From positions 6,221,001 through 6,285,000 of the forward strand of contig NZ_CP083740.1 of the NCBI RefSeq assembly GCF_020150455.1: 64,000 nucleotides of DNA, given 5' to 3'. This DNA is from Bremerella sp. TYQ1. GTDB taxonomy: Bacteria > Planctomycetota > Planctomycetia > Pirellulales > Pirellulaceae. The notes under the pieces were generated by a model. It was not told where the DNA came from. It did not search any database and worked only from the letters and a program-made list of their open reading frames with translations. Positions 48,527 to 58,283 of the stretch are shown here, in pieces. The translations under genes were made by a program, and so were the position numbers. The stretch's first letter is position 1. Each line of letters starts with the position of its first letter.

Positions 48527-51500
48527 TTAGTGCTTTTCTTCTGCCGTTTCATGTTCGTGGTCATCGGCGTGCTCGCCTTCGGCATGGGCGTGATCATGAT
48601 CGTCGCCGCCATGTCCGTGGCCATGATGGTCGGTTTCCTTCGGAGCCAACCATGGATGCGGATTGCGAATCTTGGCCAAGTAACGCGTACGTGGCTTGGT
48701 GTTCAGTTCCGCCAGCATTGCGTAAGCACGTGGATTTGCGTGAGCCTTGGCGACTTTGCTTTCGGGATTGTTCAAGTCGCCAAACTCGATCGCTTGTGCG
48801 GAACAAGCTTCCTGGCAAGCGACTTGAATTTCGTTCGGGCCGATCGCTCGACGGTCTGCTTTGGCTTCGATCTTGGTGTTTTGGATTCGCTGCACGCAGT
48901 AGGTGCACTTTTCCATCACGCCACGATTACGCACAGTGACTTCGGGATTGAAGATCAGCTTGGCGAGCTCTTTATTGGCGGCGTCGAAGCGAGTCTCATC
49001 GGCTCGCCAGTCGAGGTAATTGAACCGGCGAACTTTGTAAGGACAGTTGTTACCGCAGTAACGCGTACCGATACAGCGGTTGTAGACCATGTCGTTGAGG
49101 CCTTCGTTGCTATGAACGGTAGCCGCGACTGGACAAACGCTTTCGCAAGGAGCCGTTTCGCACTGATGACATGTCACCGGTTGCGAGACCGCTTTGGGGT
49201 CTTCCATGTCGCCGCTGAAGTAACGATCGACACGGATCCAGTGCATTTCGCGACCGACCGAAACCGCTTCCTTGCCGACGATCGGAATGTTGTTTTCCGA
49301 TTGGCAGGCAATCGTGCACGCATTACAGCCGGTGCACTTGGTCAAGTCGATCGACATGCCCCAAGCGTGGCCGTCGTACGATTCCTTCATCCATTCCTGG
49401 TCTTCCCACAGGGACTCCAGAGGTGGATGGTGGACAACATGTTTGGCGAAGTCAGGATGATGTTCGTATTCTTCGACGGTGCCTTCGCGGACGAGTTCTT
49501 CCACGCGGCGACCAATTTCTCGCATCCCGAGCAAGTCGATTGCGAAGTGATCCTGCGTGGTAGCCAGCGTGAACTCTTTGCCGGTGCCATCCATGGTGAC
49601 ATCGGTGGCGAGCAGCATCGTTTCTTTGGTTCGCAGTGGGCTGACATCGACGCCGACTGGATCGATTCCGGCATCCGTATCGCCACCGACCGATCCAGCT
49701 TTCGTACGACCGTAACCGAGGCCTACTGCCAAAGTGCCGTGTGCTTGACCGGGTTGAATGTAAACAGGAACTTCAACCGTCTTGCCGTTAGCCGAAAGCG
49801 TAACGAGCTCTGCTTGTTTGACGCCTTGGTCTTGAGCTGTCTTAGGACTCATCGTAACGACGTTGTCCCAAGTTACCTTGGTGATTGGCTCAGGCAGTTC
49901 TTGCAACCAGCCGTTATTGGCGAATCGACCATCGAAAGTACCGGAGCCGGGATGGAAGATCAGTTCCAGGGCATCGCCAAGTCCGTCTCGCCATGCGGAG
50001 ACCGAAACTTCTCCCAGTTCGAGATCCGACGATAGCGTTGCGGTGACCGCTTCGGCAGCCGAGTCGGCGATGAAGCCGTCGTGAAGGACTTTCGTCCATG
50101 CGGCATCGGTAGCAGAAGTCGAGAATGCGGTCGCAACCGACTGCTTCACGGCTTCCAGAGTTTCGGAAATCGGCGAGCCAGCGATCAGGCTCAGGAATTC
50201 GACCGGATCTTTGGTTTCAAAGATGGGAGAAATCAGCGGCTGAGCGATGCAGTAACTACCGTCGTAGGCAATCGCGTCGCCCCATTGCTCTAAGCCGTGC
50301 GATGCGGGCAAATGCCACGAGCAAAGCTTCGAGGTTTCGGTCTCGTAATCGCCGTAGTAGACCTGGGTCTTGGCTTTGTCCATTGCGGCCACGAAATCGA
50401 GGTCCGCAGGTGCATCGTAGATTGGGTTTCCACCGACGAACAAAATCGTTTCGATTTCGCCGCCGTTAAGTGCGGTGGTCAAATCTTCGATTGAACCGGT
50501 GTTGTCGCGAGCGAGCTTCGGTTCTTCGATGAAAGTAACCGTCTTGCCGAGGTTTTTCAGCTTGTCGTTAATTCGCCAGATGCGAGCCTGGGTTTCAACG
50601 TCCAGCGTTTCACCACCGACAACGAGGCTCTTGCCTTGATGGCTGACGAGGTCGTTGACCATGGCCGTGACCATGATGTCACGCTTATCAGCCGGAGGTT
50701 CTTTCGTTTCGCCGTTTTCGATTGCGCCGTCGAGTTTTTGCTCAAGCTCAGCAACGAAGCTGGCCATCTGCGAGGCGGCCACTGCCAGGCGATGATCGGC
50801 GGCAATTCCTGTCGAGGAGAATCGGCTTTCTACCACGTAAAGACGGCTCATCTTGCCATCTTCTGGCGTGCGATGCTTGGCGAACTCGCGGCTGTTGGGC
50901 CCGTGCGTTTGATGGCTTCCCAGAATGTCGGCGCTAATGTCAACGATGATCTCGGCTTCTTCCAGCTTCAAGATCGGTCGCAGCTTTTGACCGAAGGCAA
51001 TTTCGGTGCCGAGCGTCGTGTTGCCGGTGATGGAATCGTATTGATACCACTTGGCTTGGGGAAACTTTTGAGCGATCGCGTTGAACTGAGCGAGCACGGT
51101 CGGCGAGTGATTCGCTTGGTGCAAAATGGCCAGCTTGGAGGCGTTGCCACCTTCCAGGGACTTGGCATGTTCTTTCCACCAAACGTTGAACTCGTCCCAG
51201 GTTCGCTTGAATTGCTGTCCGCTGTCGTCACGTTCGACAGGGTGCTGGCTACGATCAGGGTCGTACAAATGCAGAATGGTGGCCTGAGCGAAAGTGTCCG
51301 CACCAGAGACCATTGGGTGCATCTGGTTGCCATCGATCTTGATCGGTCGGCCGTCGTAGCTCGTAGCGACGGATGGACAAACTTTGCCGGCGACTTGCAG
51401 GGTCGTGGCGAACTTTTGCGGTTTGCCAGGAATTCGGTCTTCTGGACGTCGCGAGAATGGAGCGATCTCTTCTTCCGGATAGCGGAAGCCAACCACTTCT

Positions 51501-51715
51501 TCTTCTGGGTAGCGGCAGCCAGCAGCACCCGTTGCCAGGGCCAGCGAGGCCCCCATCAACTGCATCCAGCGACGACGCGGCAACCCGGTTGGAGCTTCTT
51601 CAGCAGCTTCCGGAAATTCACGTTTCAGGAACTGCTCGAACTCAGGAGTTCCCTCGAGTTGATCGAGGCTACGCCAGTACTTCGGTTTTTCGTTATCAGG
51701 CTTTATCGATGACAT
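48527..51715 (-). CDS. actB: Alternative complex III subunit ActB (Tat-exported iron-sulfur protein, molybdopterin-enzyme-like without cofactor)
   Basis: A 1062-residue extracytoplasmic subunit. The N-terminus has a Tat-like signal ([21 protein letters not shown] at about 47-67) ending in a cysteine that could be lipidated. Residues about 100-740 are molybdopterin-oxidoreductase-like. The C-terminal ~270 residues carry iron-sulfur cysteines: [39 protein letters not shown] and CQEAC. The family is predicted to bind no molybdenum. The tail is His/Asp-rich. It overlaps the end of actA by 13 bases. Confidence 0.95.
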   Translation of the reverse strand: MSSIKPDNEKPKYWRSLDQLEGTPEFEQFLKREFPEAAEEAPTGLPRRRWMQLMGASLALATGAAGCRYPEEEVVGFRYPEEEIAPFSRRPEDRIPGKPQKFATTLQVAGKVCPSVATSYDGRPIKIDGNQMHPMVSGADTFAQATILHLYDPDRSQHPVERDDSGQQFKRTWDEFNVWWKEHAKSLEGGNASKLAILHQANHSPTVLAQFNAIAQKFPQAKWYQYDSITGNTTLGTEIAFGQKLRPILKLEEAEIIVDISADILGSHQTHGPNSREFAKHRTPEDGKMSRLYVVESRFSSTGIAADHRLAVAASQMASFVAELEQKLDGAIENGETKEPPADKRDIMVTAMVNDLVSHQGKSLVVGGETLDVETQARIWRINDKLKNLGKTVTFIEEPKLARDNTGSIEDLTTALNGGEIETILFVGGNPIYDAPADLDFVAAMDKAKTQVYYGDYETETSKLCSWHLPASHGLEQWGDAIAYDGSYCIAQPLISPIFETKDPVEFLSLIAGSPISETLEAVKQSVATAFSTSATDAAWTKVLHDGFIADSAAEAVTATLSSDLELGEVSVSAWRDGLGDALELIFHPGSGTFDGRFANNGWLQELPEPITKVTWDNVVTMSPKTAQDQGVKQAELVTLSANGKTVEVPVYIQPGQAHGTLAVGLGYGRTKAGSVGGDTDAGIDPVGVDVSPLRTKETMLLATDVTMDGTGKEFTLATTQDHFAIDLLGMREIGRRVEELVREGTVEEYEHHPDFAKHVVHHPPLESLWEDQEWMKESYDGHAWGMSIDLTKCTGCNACTIACQSENNIPIVGKEAVSVGREMHWIRVDRYFSGDMEDPKAVSQPVTCHQCETAPCESVCPVAATVHSNEGLNDMVYNRCIGTRYCGNNCPYKVRRFNYLDWRADETRFDAANKELAKLIFNPEVTVRNRGVMEKCTYCVQRIQNTKIEAKADRRAIGPNEIQVACQEACSAQAIEFGDLNNPESKVAKAHANPRAYAMLAELNTKPRTRYLAKIRNPHPWLAPKETDHHGHGHGGDDHDHAHAEGEHADDHEHETAEEKH

Positions 51716-52410
51716 GTCGAGCAGTTGGTCGATGGGTTAATGTTCAACTCTTCGCGAAGTTGCTGTCCGATCAGACGCTTTTCTTCGACGCTCAATTTGT
51801 TACCGCCAGCTTCCGTACCCCAAGCGAGATTCGTAACCTCGTTGGCAGGGCGGATTTTCGCGTCAGGATTGCGATGGCAGTCCAAGCACCAAGCCATGGA
51901 GATTGGCTCGACGACTTCTACAACATCCATTTTGTCGACGCGGCCGTGACATTCGACACAGGAAACACCCTGGGTCACGTGAGCACTGTGATTGAAGTAG
52001 ACAAAGTCAGGCAGGTTGTGAACTCGCATCCAATCGATCGACTCGCCGGTAGCGAGGCTTTCGCGGACAGGTTCCAACGCCACGCTGTTGGCATGAACTG
52101 CCGCGTACTGCGTTGCACCACTCGAGTCTTGACCGCTGTGGCAGTTACCACACGTCGCCGTCGGAGGCACAGCCGCATGACTCGCTTTCTCGACGGTGTT
52201 ATGACAATAACGGCAGTCCATCTTCAGACGGCCTGCGTGCAGCTTATGGCTGAACGGTACCGGCTGTTCGGGACGATAGCCACGGTTAAGAATCTGGGGT
52301 GACGAAGTCACAAAGAGTACGGAACCGCCGTAGGCTGCACCAACAAGGATTGCGCCCAGCATTAGCGGAACGAACTTATTTACCCATCTGGGAAATAGAA
52401 AGCGGTCCAT
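51703..52410 (-). CDS. actA: Alternative complex III subunit ActA (pentaheme cytochrome c)
   Basis: A 235-residue membrane-anchored cytochrome. An N-terminal helix (about 14-35) serves as anchor. Five CxxCH motifs follow: CRYCH, CGNCH, CVECH, CLDCH and the last CSTCH right at the C-terminus. Extra His residues (FSHKLHAGRLKM, FNHSAHVTQG) fit bis-His heme ligation. ActA passes electrons from the iron-sulfur chain of ActB to the periplasmic acceptor or oxidase. It is the first gene of the leftward cluster, with the RegB/RegA-like pair about 260 bases upstream. Confidence 0.95.
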   Translation of the reverse strand: MDRFLFPRWVNKFVPLMLGAILVGAAYGGSVLFVTSSPQILNRGYRPEQPVPFSHKLHAGRLKMDCRYCHNTVEKASHAAVPPTATCGNCHSGQDSSGATQYAAVHANSVALEPVRESLATGESIDWMRVHNLPDFVYFNHSAHVTQGVSCVECHGRVDKMDVVEVVEPISMAWCLDCHRNPDAKIRPANEVTNLAWGTEAGGNKLSVEEKRLIGQQLREELNINPSTNCSTCHR

Positions 52411-52526
52411 GACTTTCTCAGTCGTTAGTGGTCTCGATGCGAGACGCGTCGACGGAAAAGTGCCTTACTCGAGAGGCAACCGGAGTTAGGCATCCGGCCA
52501 AAACTCAAGCAAAGCGGATTGTTGTA

Positions 52527-52548
52527 AATCGCAACGTTGCCAGCAACG
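52527..52548. promoter_or_regulatory. Candidate operator upstream of actA
   Basis: About 115-140 bases upstream of the actA start lie repeated half-sites: GTTG-N7-CAAC (52521-52535) directly followed by GTTG-N4-CAAC (52536-52547). The centre is a perfect palindrome GCAACGTTGC (52531-52540). This could bind a regulator such as the neighbouring RegA-like protein; no direct evidence. Confidence 0.35.
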
Positions 52549-52671
52549 AGAAGCAGCCTAAGGGAGGCTCGTTCTCGTTTGCTATCAGCGTGTAAATCGT
52601 AAAATAACCATCAGTTTCGTACGACGTGACAATAGGTCGCACTAGGATGGGGGGTGTCTTGTTCGGGCTGC

Positions 52672-53205
52672 TTACGGAGCCAGTTTTTTCAGCTTCCGTT
52701 GAAGCGTTCGGCGTGGGATATCTAACAGTCTCGCGGCTTCGGAAAGGTTGCCGCCACAGTCATTTAGCACGCGGTGGATGTGTTCCCATTCCGCCTCGGC
52801 AAGCGACTGGGGATTGTACGATTGCGGCTCTGCTTGGGGGGATGCCGCTTCCTTGTTCTCGAATGCCGCTAAAATTTCATCCGCGTCGGCTGGCTTGGTT
52901 AGGTAGTTTACGGCACCCAGGCGAACCGCTTCGACCGCATTCGTGATGCTGCCGTAGCCGGTCAAAATGACAGCTTGGGTGAGCGGAGAGACTTTGAGCA
53001 GGTCTTTGAGGATCTCGATTCCGGACGTCTCAGGCAATTTCAAGTCGAGCACTGCGCGATCGGGCTGAGCTTCTTCGGCTTGGGAGACAGCATCCTCTTT
53101 GGTCTTCGCGGAGTAAACGTCGAAGCCGCGGGACGAGAAGGCCCGCGTCAATCGGTTCCGCAAGATATCGTCGTCATCGACGAGGAGGATTGTAGGTCGC
53201 GACAT
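52672..53205 (-). CDS. RegA/PrrA-like response regulator
   Basis: A 177-residue two-domain regulator. The receiver (about 4-115) has the acidic pocket in LLVDDDD, phosphorylatable Asp in AVLDLKLP and Lys in YLTKPADADE. The C-terminal Fis-type helix-turn-helix is HIHRVLNDCGGNLSEAARLLDIPRRTLQRKLKKL, almost the signature of RegA/ActR/PrrA. It follows the RegB-like kinase gene (gap 94 bases). In proteobacteria RegA controls terminal oxidases and energy genes, and here the oxidase cluster lies right downstream. Confidence 0.92.
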   Translation of the reverse strand: MSRPTILLVDDDDILRNRLTRAFSSRGFDVYSAKTKEDAVSQAEEAQPDRAVLDLKLPETSGIEILKDLLKVSPLTQAVILTGYGSITNAVEAVRLGAVNYLTKPADADEILAAFENKEAASPQAEPQSYNPQSLAEAEWEHIHRVLNDCGGNLSEAARLLDIPRRTLQRKLKKLAP

Positions 53206-53299
53206 GGATCCGCCGATTCCGGAATGCGTAGCTGGGCGATGACCTGACTAATCATGACGGCGTCAGAACGTCAACTATAGGGAATACCGTGAAGGATTC

Positions 53300-54688
53300 C
53301 TATGAGTCACTATGCGAGTTCGGTAAGGAATTTCCGTTATTTGTTGCAGGAAGTCGCGGAATGGTGACCGTCACTGTTGTTCCTGCGTCGGCGACCGATT
53401 CGATCGAAACATTGCCGTTAAGCTTCTCGACGACATTCTTCGCCAGGAAAACCCCGAGCCCGGTACCCGAGCCTGGCTCTTTGGTGGTGAAGAACGGTTC
53501 GCCAATTCTGGCCAGCACGTGGGGTGGCATTCCGGTTCCATGATCGCGGATGGTGATCACCAGTTGGTTGGCATTGGTCGACAGGTCAAGCTGGATCGAT
53601 TCTTTCTGCGGTGTCGCGTCGATCGCATTTTTGACGAGTCCCCGGATGGCCTGAGCCAATAGATGCAGGGGGGCTTCGATCTCGACCTCCGGCAAATTGG
53701 CCGCAACGTGAACGCGTCCGCGATGCTGGGTTTCGATTAGCTGCGTGACTTCTTCCACAAGTTTGGCGGCCGATATCCGTACGATCGGCTCGCCGGTTGC
53801 CTGTCCGGCATCGGTCGACATCTGATCGAGAATGGTCCGGCAGCGATCCAGCTCGCCACGGATGAGGGAGATGTCTTCCTTGATTTCCGGGGCGATGTCG
53901 CCTTGTTCGAGTTCTCGCTGGACTTCTTTCGCGACCACGGCAATGGTGGCCAGCGGGGTGGAAAGCTCATGGGCTGCTCCTGCGGCGAGCGTTCCCAGGG
54001 CTTCAAGCTTTTCGCTGCGGGCCTGTTTCATCTCATTCAGCCGAAGGTTAGCCTCTTTTCGCTGTAGCTCCACATTAAGCCGGGTCGTGAAGTAAACCAC
54101 GACCATCGCACAAGTTACGAGAGCAATTGACGTCCCTGCGAGCAACACGTGGACTGGGATTGTGCTTGTCGCCAGATTATCGATTTGCCAACTGCCGAGA
54201 ATGGGGACCGGAAAGCTGGCCAACAGTAAAAGTCCAACGCACCCGACAGTTACAATGGCCAGCGTACCGGTATATTTCGGGATCAGCACGATGGCCGCCA
54301 ACGAAAGGTTCACCAGGTAGAAAACGGCAAATGGATTGGTAATTCCTCCCGTGAAATAAAGCATCGCGGTCAAGAAGCCTAGGTCCATCAGCATCACAAC
54401 GAATAGCAATGCTTCCCATGCCGCGAGGCTTTTGAGATCGCGAGAGCGGAGCGATTCGAATAAATAAGTGAGCAGCAAGTTACTGCTGGCGGTTAGGAAA
54501 ATAATGGTGGCCAGCGGTTGCCACCGGATCTCGATGCCCAGCAGAAACATGGTCACTGCGATCGTGATCCACTGCCCGAAAGCGGCCACCCAGCGAAGCT
54601 TGATCAGCCAGGCCGTGTTGATCGTAAGTCGCGCCTTCCGCCCTTCCAGGACATGCGGACTGTTATCAAAATGAGAGGTTTGCGCCAT
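53300..54688 (-). CDS. RegB/PrrB-like redox sensor histidine kinase
   Basis: A 462-residue membrane kinase with six predicted helices in the first ~200 residues. The loop GGITNPFAVFYLVN (114-127) matches the RegB quinone-binding motif GGxxNPF. The HisKA box TLAAGAAHELSTPLATI has H240 and closely follows RegB. C283 in DRCRTIL sits where RegB has its redox-active cysteine. HATPase motifs are DHGTGMPP and GSGTGLGVFL. This suggests sensing of the quinone pool or redox state, with output to the RegA-like regulator. It is divergent from a small membrane protein gene at 54769. Confidence 0.92.
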   Translation of the reverse strand: MAQTSHFDNSPHVLEGRKARLTINTAWLIKLRWVAAFGQWITIAVTMFLLGIEIRWQPLATIIFLTASSNLLLTYLFESLRSRDLKSLAAWEALLFVVMLMDLGFLTAMLYFTGGITNPFAVFYLVNLSLAAIVLIPKYTGTLAIVTVGCVGLLLLASFPVPILGSWQIDNLATSTIPVHVLLAGTSIALVTCAMVVVYFTTRLNVELQRKEANLRLNEMKQARSEKLEALGTLAAGAAHELSTPLATIAVVAKEVQRELEQGDIAPEIKEDISLIRGELDRCRTILDQMSTDAGQATGEPIVRISAAKLVEEVTQLIETQHRGRVHVAANLPEVEIEAPLHLLAQAIRGLVKNAIDATPQKESIQLDLSTNANQLVITIRDHGTGMPPHVLARIGEPFFTTKEPGSGTGLGVFLAKNVVEKLNGNVSIESVADAGTTVTVTIPRLPATNNGNSLPNSHSDS

Positions 54689-54768
54689 GAGGCGGGTAGC
54701 CGGCTGGTGGATTGGTAGCGAAAAATAAGAATAGAGACGGCGATTCCTGCCTGAGGACAGATTACTCC

Positions 54769-55263
54769 ATGAACGAAAATGCTCAAGATCCCAACGAGTT
54801 ACGACTTTCCAAGTTCGGACTTACCTGTTTTATGGCGATGGTTGTGATCCTGCCGATCTCGATGCTGATCTTTCTAGGGGTTTCGCTGCCGAAAAAGTCG
54901 GATAACCCACTACCGATCTCTTTGCGTGTGAAGGATGTCGACGCCACAAAGGCGGTCGTCGTGACGAATCACTCGGAGAAACCGCTGGCCAGCATCGGAA
55001 TCACGCTAAACGATGCGTTTCATTTCTACAGTAAGGATCCTCTGCCAGGCGGCGAAGATCTTTCCATTCCGTTCGCACATTTCACCCGAAAGAACGGACT
55101 TCCTTTCAGTACTGAAAGCCACGAGCTGACCGAGCTAGGCGTCTATGCCAAGCTCGAGGACAACTCTCGAGGCGTCTTTGTCATCGAGTCCGAGCAACTT
55201 TTGGAAGACCTCGAGACTTCTTCGATCTCGCCGGAAGATGCTGAAACCGCCGAGAAAATGTGA
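54769..55263 (+). CDS. Small membrane-anchored protein of unknown function
   Basis: A 164-residue protein with one membrane helix (about 20-42; FMAMVVILPISMLIFLGVSL) and an outside domain of about 110 residues, beta-rich and ending acidic. I do not recognise a family. The start at 54769 is preferred; GAGGA lies upstream at a longer than ideal spacing. It is divergent from the RegB-like kinase and could share its control region (80 bases). Confidence 0.7.
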   Translation: MNENAQDPNELRLSKFGLTCFMAMVVILPISMLIFLGVSLPKKSDNPLPISLRVKDVDATKAVVVTNHSEKPLASIGITLNDAFHFYSKDPLPGGEDLSIPFAHFTRKNGLPFSTESHELTELGVYAKLEDNSRGVFVIESEQLLEDLETSSISPEDAETAEKM

Positions 55264-55406
55264 AATTTCGGGGCGAAATCGGCAAAATCCGACCATCCAA
55301 GCTGAAATTTCTCGACACGGGCAATCAGCCGCCTAGGACAATTCGACGCCTTAAGACATGATAGAGGTTTCCCCTGATCGTTAAGGCGGCCCTAGTAGGC
55401 AGGATC

Positions 55407-56465
55407 ATGCACCAGACCGACAACGTTAACGTCCACCGAATCGAAAAATTGGCTCCACCCAGTGCCATCAAGCAGGAATTCCCCCTCTCGGAAGCTGCTC
55501 AAGATTTCGTTTTCGATTCCCGTCAGCACATTCAGCAAATCCTTGCCGGCAAGGAAGATAGGCTGATTGCGGTGGTCGGTCCCTGCTCGATCCACAACGT
55601 CGATATGGCGATTGAATTTGGCAAGCGGCTGAAAAAGCTCGCCGATCAGGTCTCCGATACGCTGCTCGTGGTCATGCGAGTATATTTTGAAAAGCCCCGG
55701 ACCACCGTCGGTTGGAAAGGGCTGATCAACGATCCCCATCTGAACGATACCTTCGACATGGCCGAAGGATATCGTATGGCTCGGAAGCTGCTGATGGAGC
55801 TCGCTGAAATGCAAATTCCAGCTGCCAGCGAAGCCTTGGAGCCGATCACTCCGCAGTACATTGCCGATCTGATCTCACTCGCTTCCATCGGGGCTCGCAC
55901 GACCGAGTCCCCCACCCATCGTCAAATGGCGAGTGGACTGTCGATGCCGATCGGGTTCAAGAACGGCACCGATGGTGATCTGCAAATCGCGCTTGATGCG
56001 ATGACCTCCTCCAACGCCCCGCACAGTTTTCTGGGCATCGATGGCGAGGGAGCAACATGTGTCGTTCACTCCAAGGGAAACCCTTGGGGACACCTGATTC
56101 TGCGTGGTGGTCGATCCGGCCCGAACTTCTCGAAAGAATCGGTCGCCGAAGCGATTGAAGCCCTCGAAAAGCGGAATCTGCCGCCTCGTTTGTTGGTCGA
56201 CTGCAGTCACGGGAACTCGCTGAAGGATCATACCCGACAAGCTGGCGTTTGGCGGGATGTACTTCAGCAGCGGATGGACGGCAGCCGTGCGATCGCCGGC
56301 ATGATGCTGGAAAGCAATCTCATGCCAGGCAATCAAAAGCTGACCGAAGATCCGAGCGGTCTGGAATATGGCATTTCAATCACCGACGCATGCATCGGTT
56401 GGGATGAAACGGAACAACTTCTGCTGGAAGCCCACGAGCGTCTTAAGTCGCTCGTCTCGGCTTAA
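55407..56465 (+). CDS. 3-deoxy-7-phosphoheptulonate synthase (DAHP synthase, class I)
   Basis: A 352-residue cytoplasmic enzyme condensing phosphoenolpyruvate and erythrose 4-phosphate, the first step of aromatic amino acid synthesis. Visible motifs are VVGPCSIHN, MRVYFEKPRTTVGWKG, GARTTESPTHRQMASGL, GFKNGTDG, HLILRGG and DCSHGN, all typical of AroF/AroG/AroH. The length matches the family. Which amino acid inhibits it cannot be read with certainty. AGGA lies 5 bases before the ATG. The Rieske gene follows after 13 bases. Confidence 0.96.
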   Translation: MHQTDNVNVHRIEKLAPPSAIKQEFPLSEAAQDFVFDSRQHIQQILAGKEDRLIAVVGPCSIHNVDMAIEFGKRLKKLADQVSDTLLVVMRVYFEKPRTTVGWKGLINDPHLNDTFDMAEGYRMARKLLMELAEMQIPAASEALEPITPQYIADLISLASIGARTTESPTHRQMASGLSMPIGFKNGTDGDLQIALDAMTSSNAPHSFLGIDGEGATCVVHSKGNPWGHLILRGGRSGPNFSKESVAEAIEALEKRNLPPRLLVDCSHGNSLKDHTRQAGVWRDVLQQRMDGSRAIAGMMLESNLMPGNQKLTEDPSGLEYGISITDACIGWDETEQLLLEAHERLKSLVSA

Positions 56466-56478
56466 TTACGGCCTACGC

Positions 56479-56820
56479 GTGTCGCTGCGTGTACCGTTGG
56501 CCAGCGTCGATGATCTGCCGACCCACGGGGGACGGCTCGTAGTCGTCGACGACCAATGGATAGGGCTCTTTCAAACCCCCGAGGGCATCTTCGCGATCGA
56601 TGCGATGTGTCCCCATGCGGGGGCCAACCTGGCCAAGGGGAACGTTTGCGATGGGGCGGTTGCTTGCCCGGTGCATCATTGGCGTTTTCGACTTTCGGAT
56701 GGCCAATATCTGGATGCCGACGAGCCTCGCTTTAATGCCAAGGTATACGCTGTAAATGTCGAAAATGGCCGCATATTGGTCGAGCTTCCGTCGCAGCCTG
56801 ATTCGATTCGATTAATCTGA
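56479..56820 (+). CDS. Rieske [2Fe-2S] protein, NirD/ferredoxin-like
   Basis: A 113-residue protein with the two Rieske motifs: CPHAGANLAKG (C-x-H) and CPVHHWRFRLSDG (C-x2-H). It has no signal peptide or membrane helix, so it is a soluble Rieske ferredoxin or NirD-like protein. The start is GTG at 56479, 13 bases after the DAHP synthase stop; an in-frame ATG inside that gene would give a tail without family likeness. A link to aromatic biosynthesis is not evident. A GACGC/GCGTC hairpin (56822-56839) follows. Confidence 0.88.
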   Translation: MSLRVPLASVDDLPTHGGRLVVVDDQWIGLFQTPEGIFAIDAMCPHAGANLAKGNVCDGAVACPVHHWRFRLSDGQYLDADEPRFNAKVYAVNVENGRILVELPSQPDSIRLI

Positions 56821-57145
56821 AGACGCTGTGTTTCGCGTCGCTAGACTCATTGTGTATTCTACAAGAGTGTTCACGCAATTCGTGCGAAAAATGTAAGAAC
56901 GTGATCCTCAGCGAAGATCTTTCACACATTCAGTGCGCGAAAAGAACATGGCAAGAATTCTGCCGCTAAATCTTGCCGAAATGAACCGGTGAAACCGACA
57001 ACCTTTCTTCGAAAACCTCAATGGTTCGCGCAAAGTTGTTGTACACGTGTTCAATAAAACCGTAAAATGGCGCGCGGAAGAGCAAACTTCTCAATGGTGC
57101 CATTTCTACGGCGTCGGAAGCGGCGTTAAGCCGCCAGGAAATCGA
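56821..57145. other. Intergenic region between convergent genes
   Basis: About 325 bases without an open frame of note. Hairpins: GACGC/GCGTC at 56822-56839 directly after the Rieske stop; AAATGGC (57065-57071) with GCCATTT (57099-57105) enclosing GAAG/CTTC; GCGGC/GCCGC near 57119-57133 just beyond the CysQ-like stop. These probably act in transcription termination for the two convergent genes. The stretch is AT-richer than its neighbours. Confidence 0.5.
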
Positions 57146-58129
57146 TTACTCGTTCGCCTTCTTGACCGCCGCAGCGACGGCGTCGTGCAGGGGACCGTTG
57201 GTGGCGATGATCCCTTGGTTCTCCGAAAGCAAAGCCCCGCGTGAGAAGTCGAGCGGGTGACCATGGATGTCGGTGACCGTTCCGCCCGCTTCTTCGATGA
57301 CAAGCGAGCCAGCGGCGTGATCCCAGATTTTTTCGACATAGCCTGGCTTCGTAGGAAGTCGCAGGTAGATTTCCGCTTCGCCACGGGCGACAACCGCGTA
57401 TTTGGCCTGACTGTCCAGGCGAACTGAATCGCGCGAGATGTCGAGATGCTTGGCGATTTCGGACGACCAGCTGTGGTCGCTGTGACCTGACTCGACCGAC
57501 TCGCAGAAGCGTGCGTCTCTCGAAATAATGCAGCCGGAAGTCTCGATTCGGCGGCGATCTTCCGGGTCAGAGAGCGGAGCCACATAAGCTCCTTCGCCAC
57601 GCACGGCGGTGAACAGATAACCGACTTCATCGCTTTCGATCGTGCCGAGGTTGGGGCATGCCAACGCGGCAACTTTGACCTGGCCGTCGACCAGCAGCGC
57701 CAAAGCAATCGCGTATTGTTCTTTTCGCAGGAAGCCTTTGGTGCCGTCGATTGGGTCGAGCGTCCATGTCCGTGGTGCTGGATCGCGCGAGATGCCTTGG
57801 TCGATCCACGAAAGGACTTGCTCCTGCGACGCGTCTGGAATGACTTTGCCCACTTCCTTCACCACGCGGCTGAGTACCGAGATTTGATCCGGCAGGCGAA
57901 GCGCCGCGGAATCTTCCTCGGCGATCATTGGATCTTCCGGAAATGCTTCGTGGATCGCTTTGCAAACGACGGCCTGACTGCCGAAGTCTGCCACGGTCAC
58001 GGGGCTGCGATCGTTCTTGGAAAGCTCCGCGAAGTCTTCGGTCGACTGAATGTGGCGGCAGATCTTGCTCGCTTCCACAACGGATTCAATGGCGACGCGA
58101 AGTTCCTGGGCGTATTGGCTATCAGGCAT
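57146..58129 (-). CDS. 3'(2'),5'-bisphosphate nucleotidase/inositol monophosphatase family protein (CysQ/HAL2-like)
   Basis: A 327-residue cytoplasmic phosphatase. Metal-binding motifs are visible: EDPMIAEEDSA, then the signature WTLDPIDGTKGFLR and, near the C-terminus, KIWDHAAGSLVIEEAGG. The GTKGF form points to the HAL2/CysQ type, which removes phosphate from PAP/PAPS, rather than inositol monophosphatase. The start at 58129 (MPDSQYAQELR) begins the family-like region; an earlier in-frame ATG would add a tail with no likeness. It is divergent from the SMP-30 gene. Confidence 0.9.
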   Translation of the reverse strand: MPDSQYAQELRVAIESVVEASKICRHIQSTEDFAELSKNDRSPVTVADFGSQAVVCKAIHEAFPEDPMIAEEDSAALRLPDQISVLSRVVKEVGKVIPDASQEQVLSWIDQGISRDPAPRTWTLDPIDGTKGFLRKEQYAIALALLVDGQVKVAALACPNLGTIESDEVGYLFTAVRGEGAYVAPLSDPEDRRRIETSGCIISRDARFCESVESGHSDHSWSSEIAKHLDISRDSVRLDSQAKYAVVARGEAEIYLRLPTKPGYVEKIWDHAAGSLVIEEAGGTVTDIHGHPLDFSRGALLSENQGIIATNGPLHDAVAAAVKKANE

Positions 58130-58283
58130 GGCAGGGCTTTTCAGGGGATGAAGAAGGCTATCCTTGCCGATCGTGTCGCAGGGACATACCATCGGCGGTA
58201 AGCTTGTTTTCCAAGCAATCTTATAGTGTAAAAAGTCTTCCCAGCGGATCACAACACCCCACAAACTACGGGAAAAAGGCCCA

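Noticed and set aside
48530..50035. 501-codon open frame on the plus strand
   Set aside because: Antisense to actB; no family motif and no ribosome binding site.
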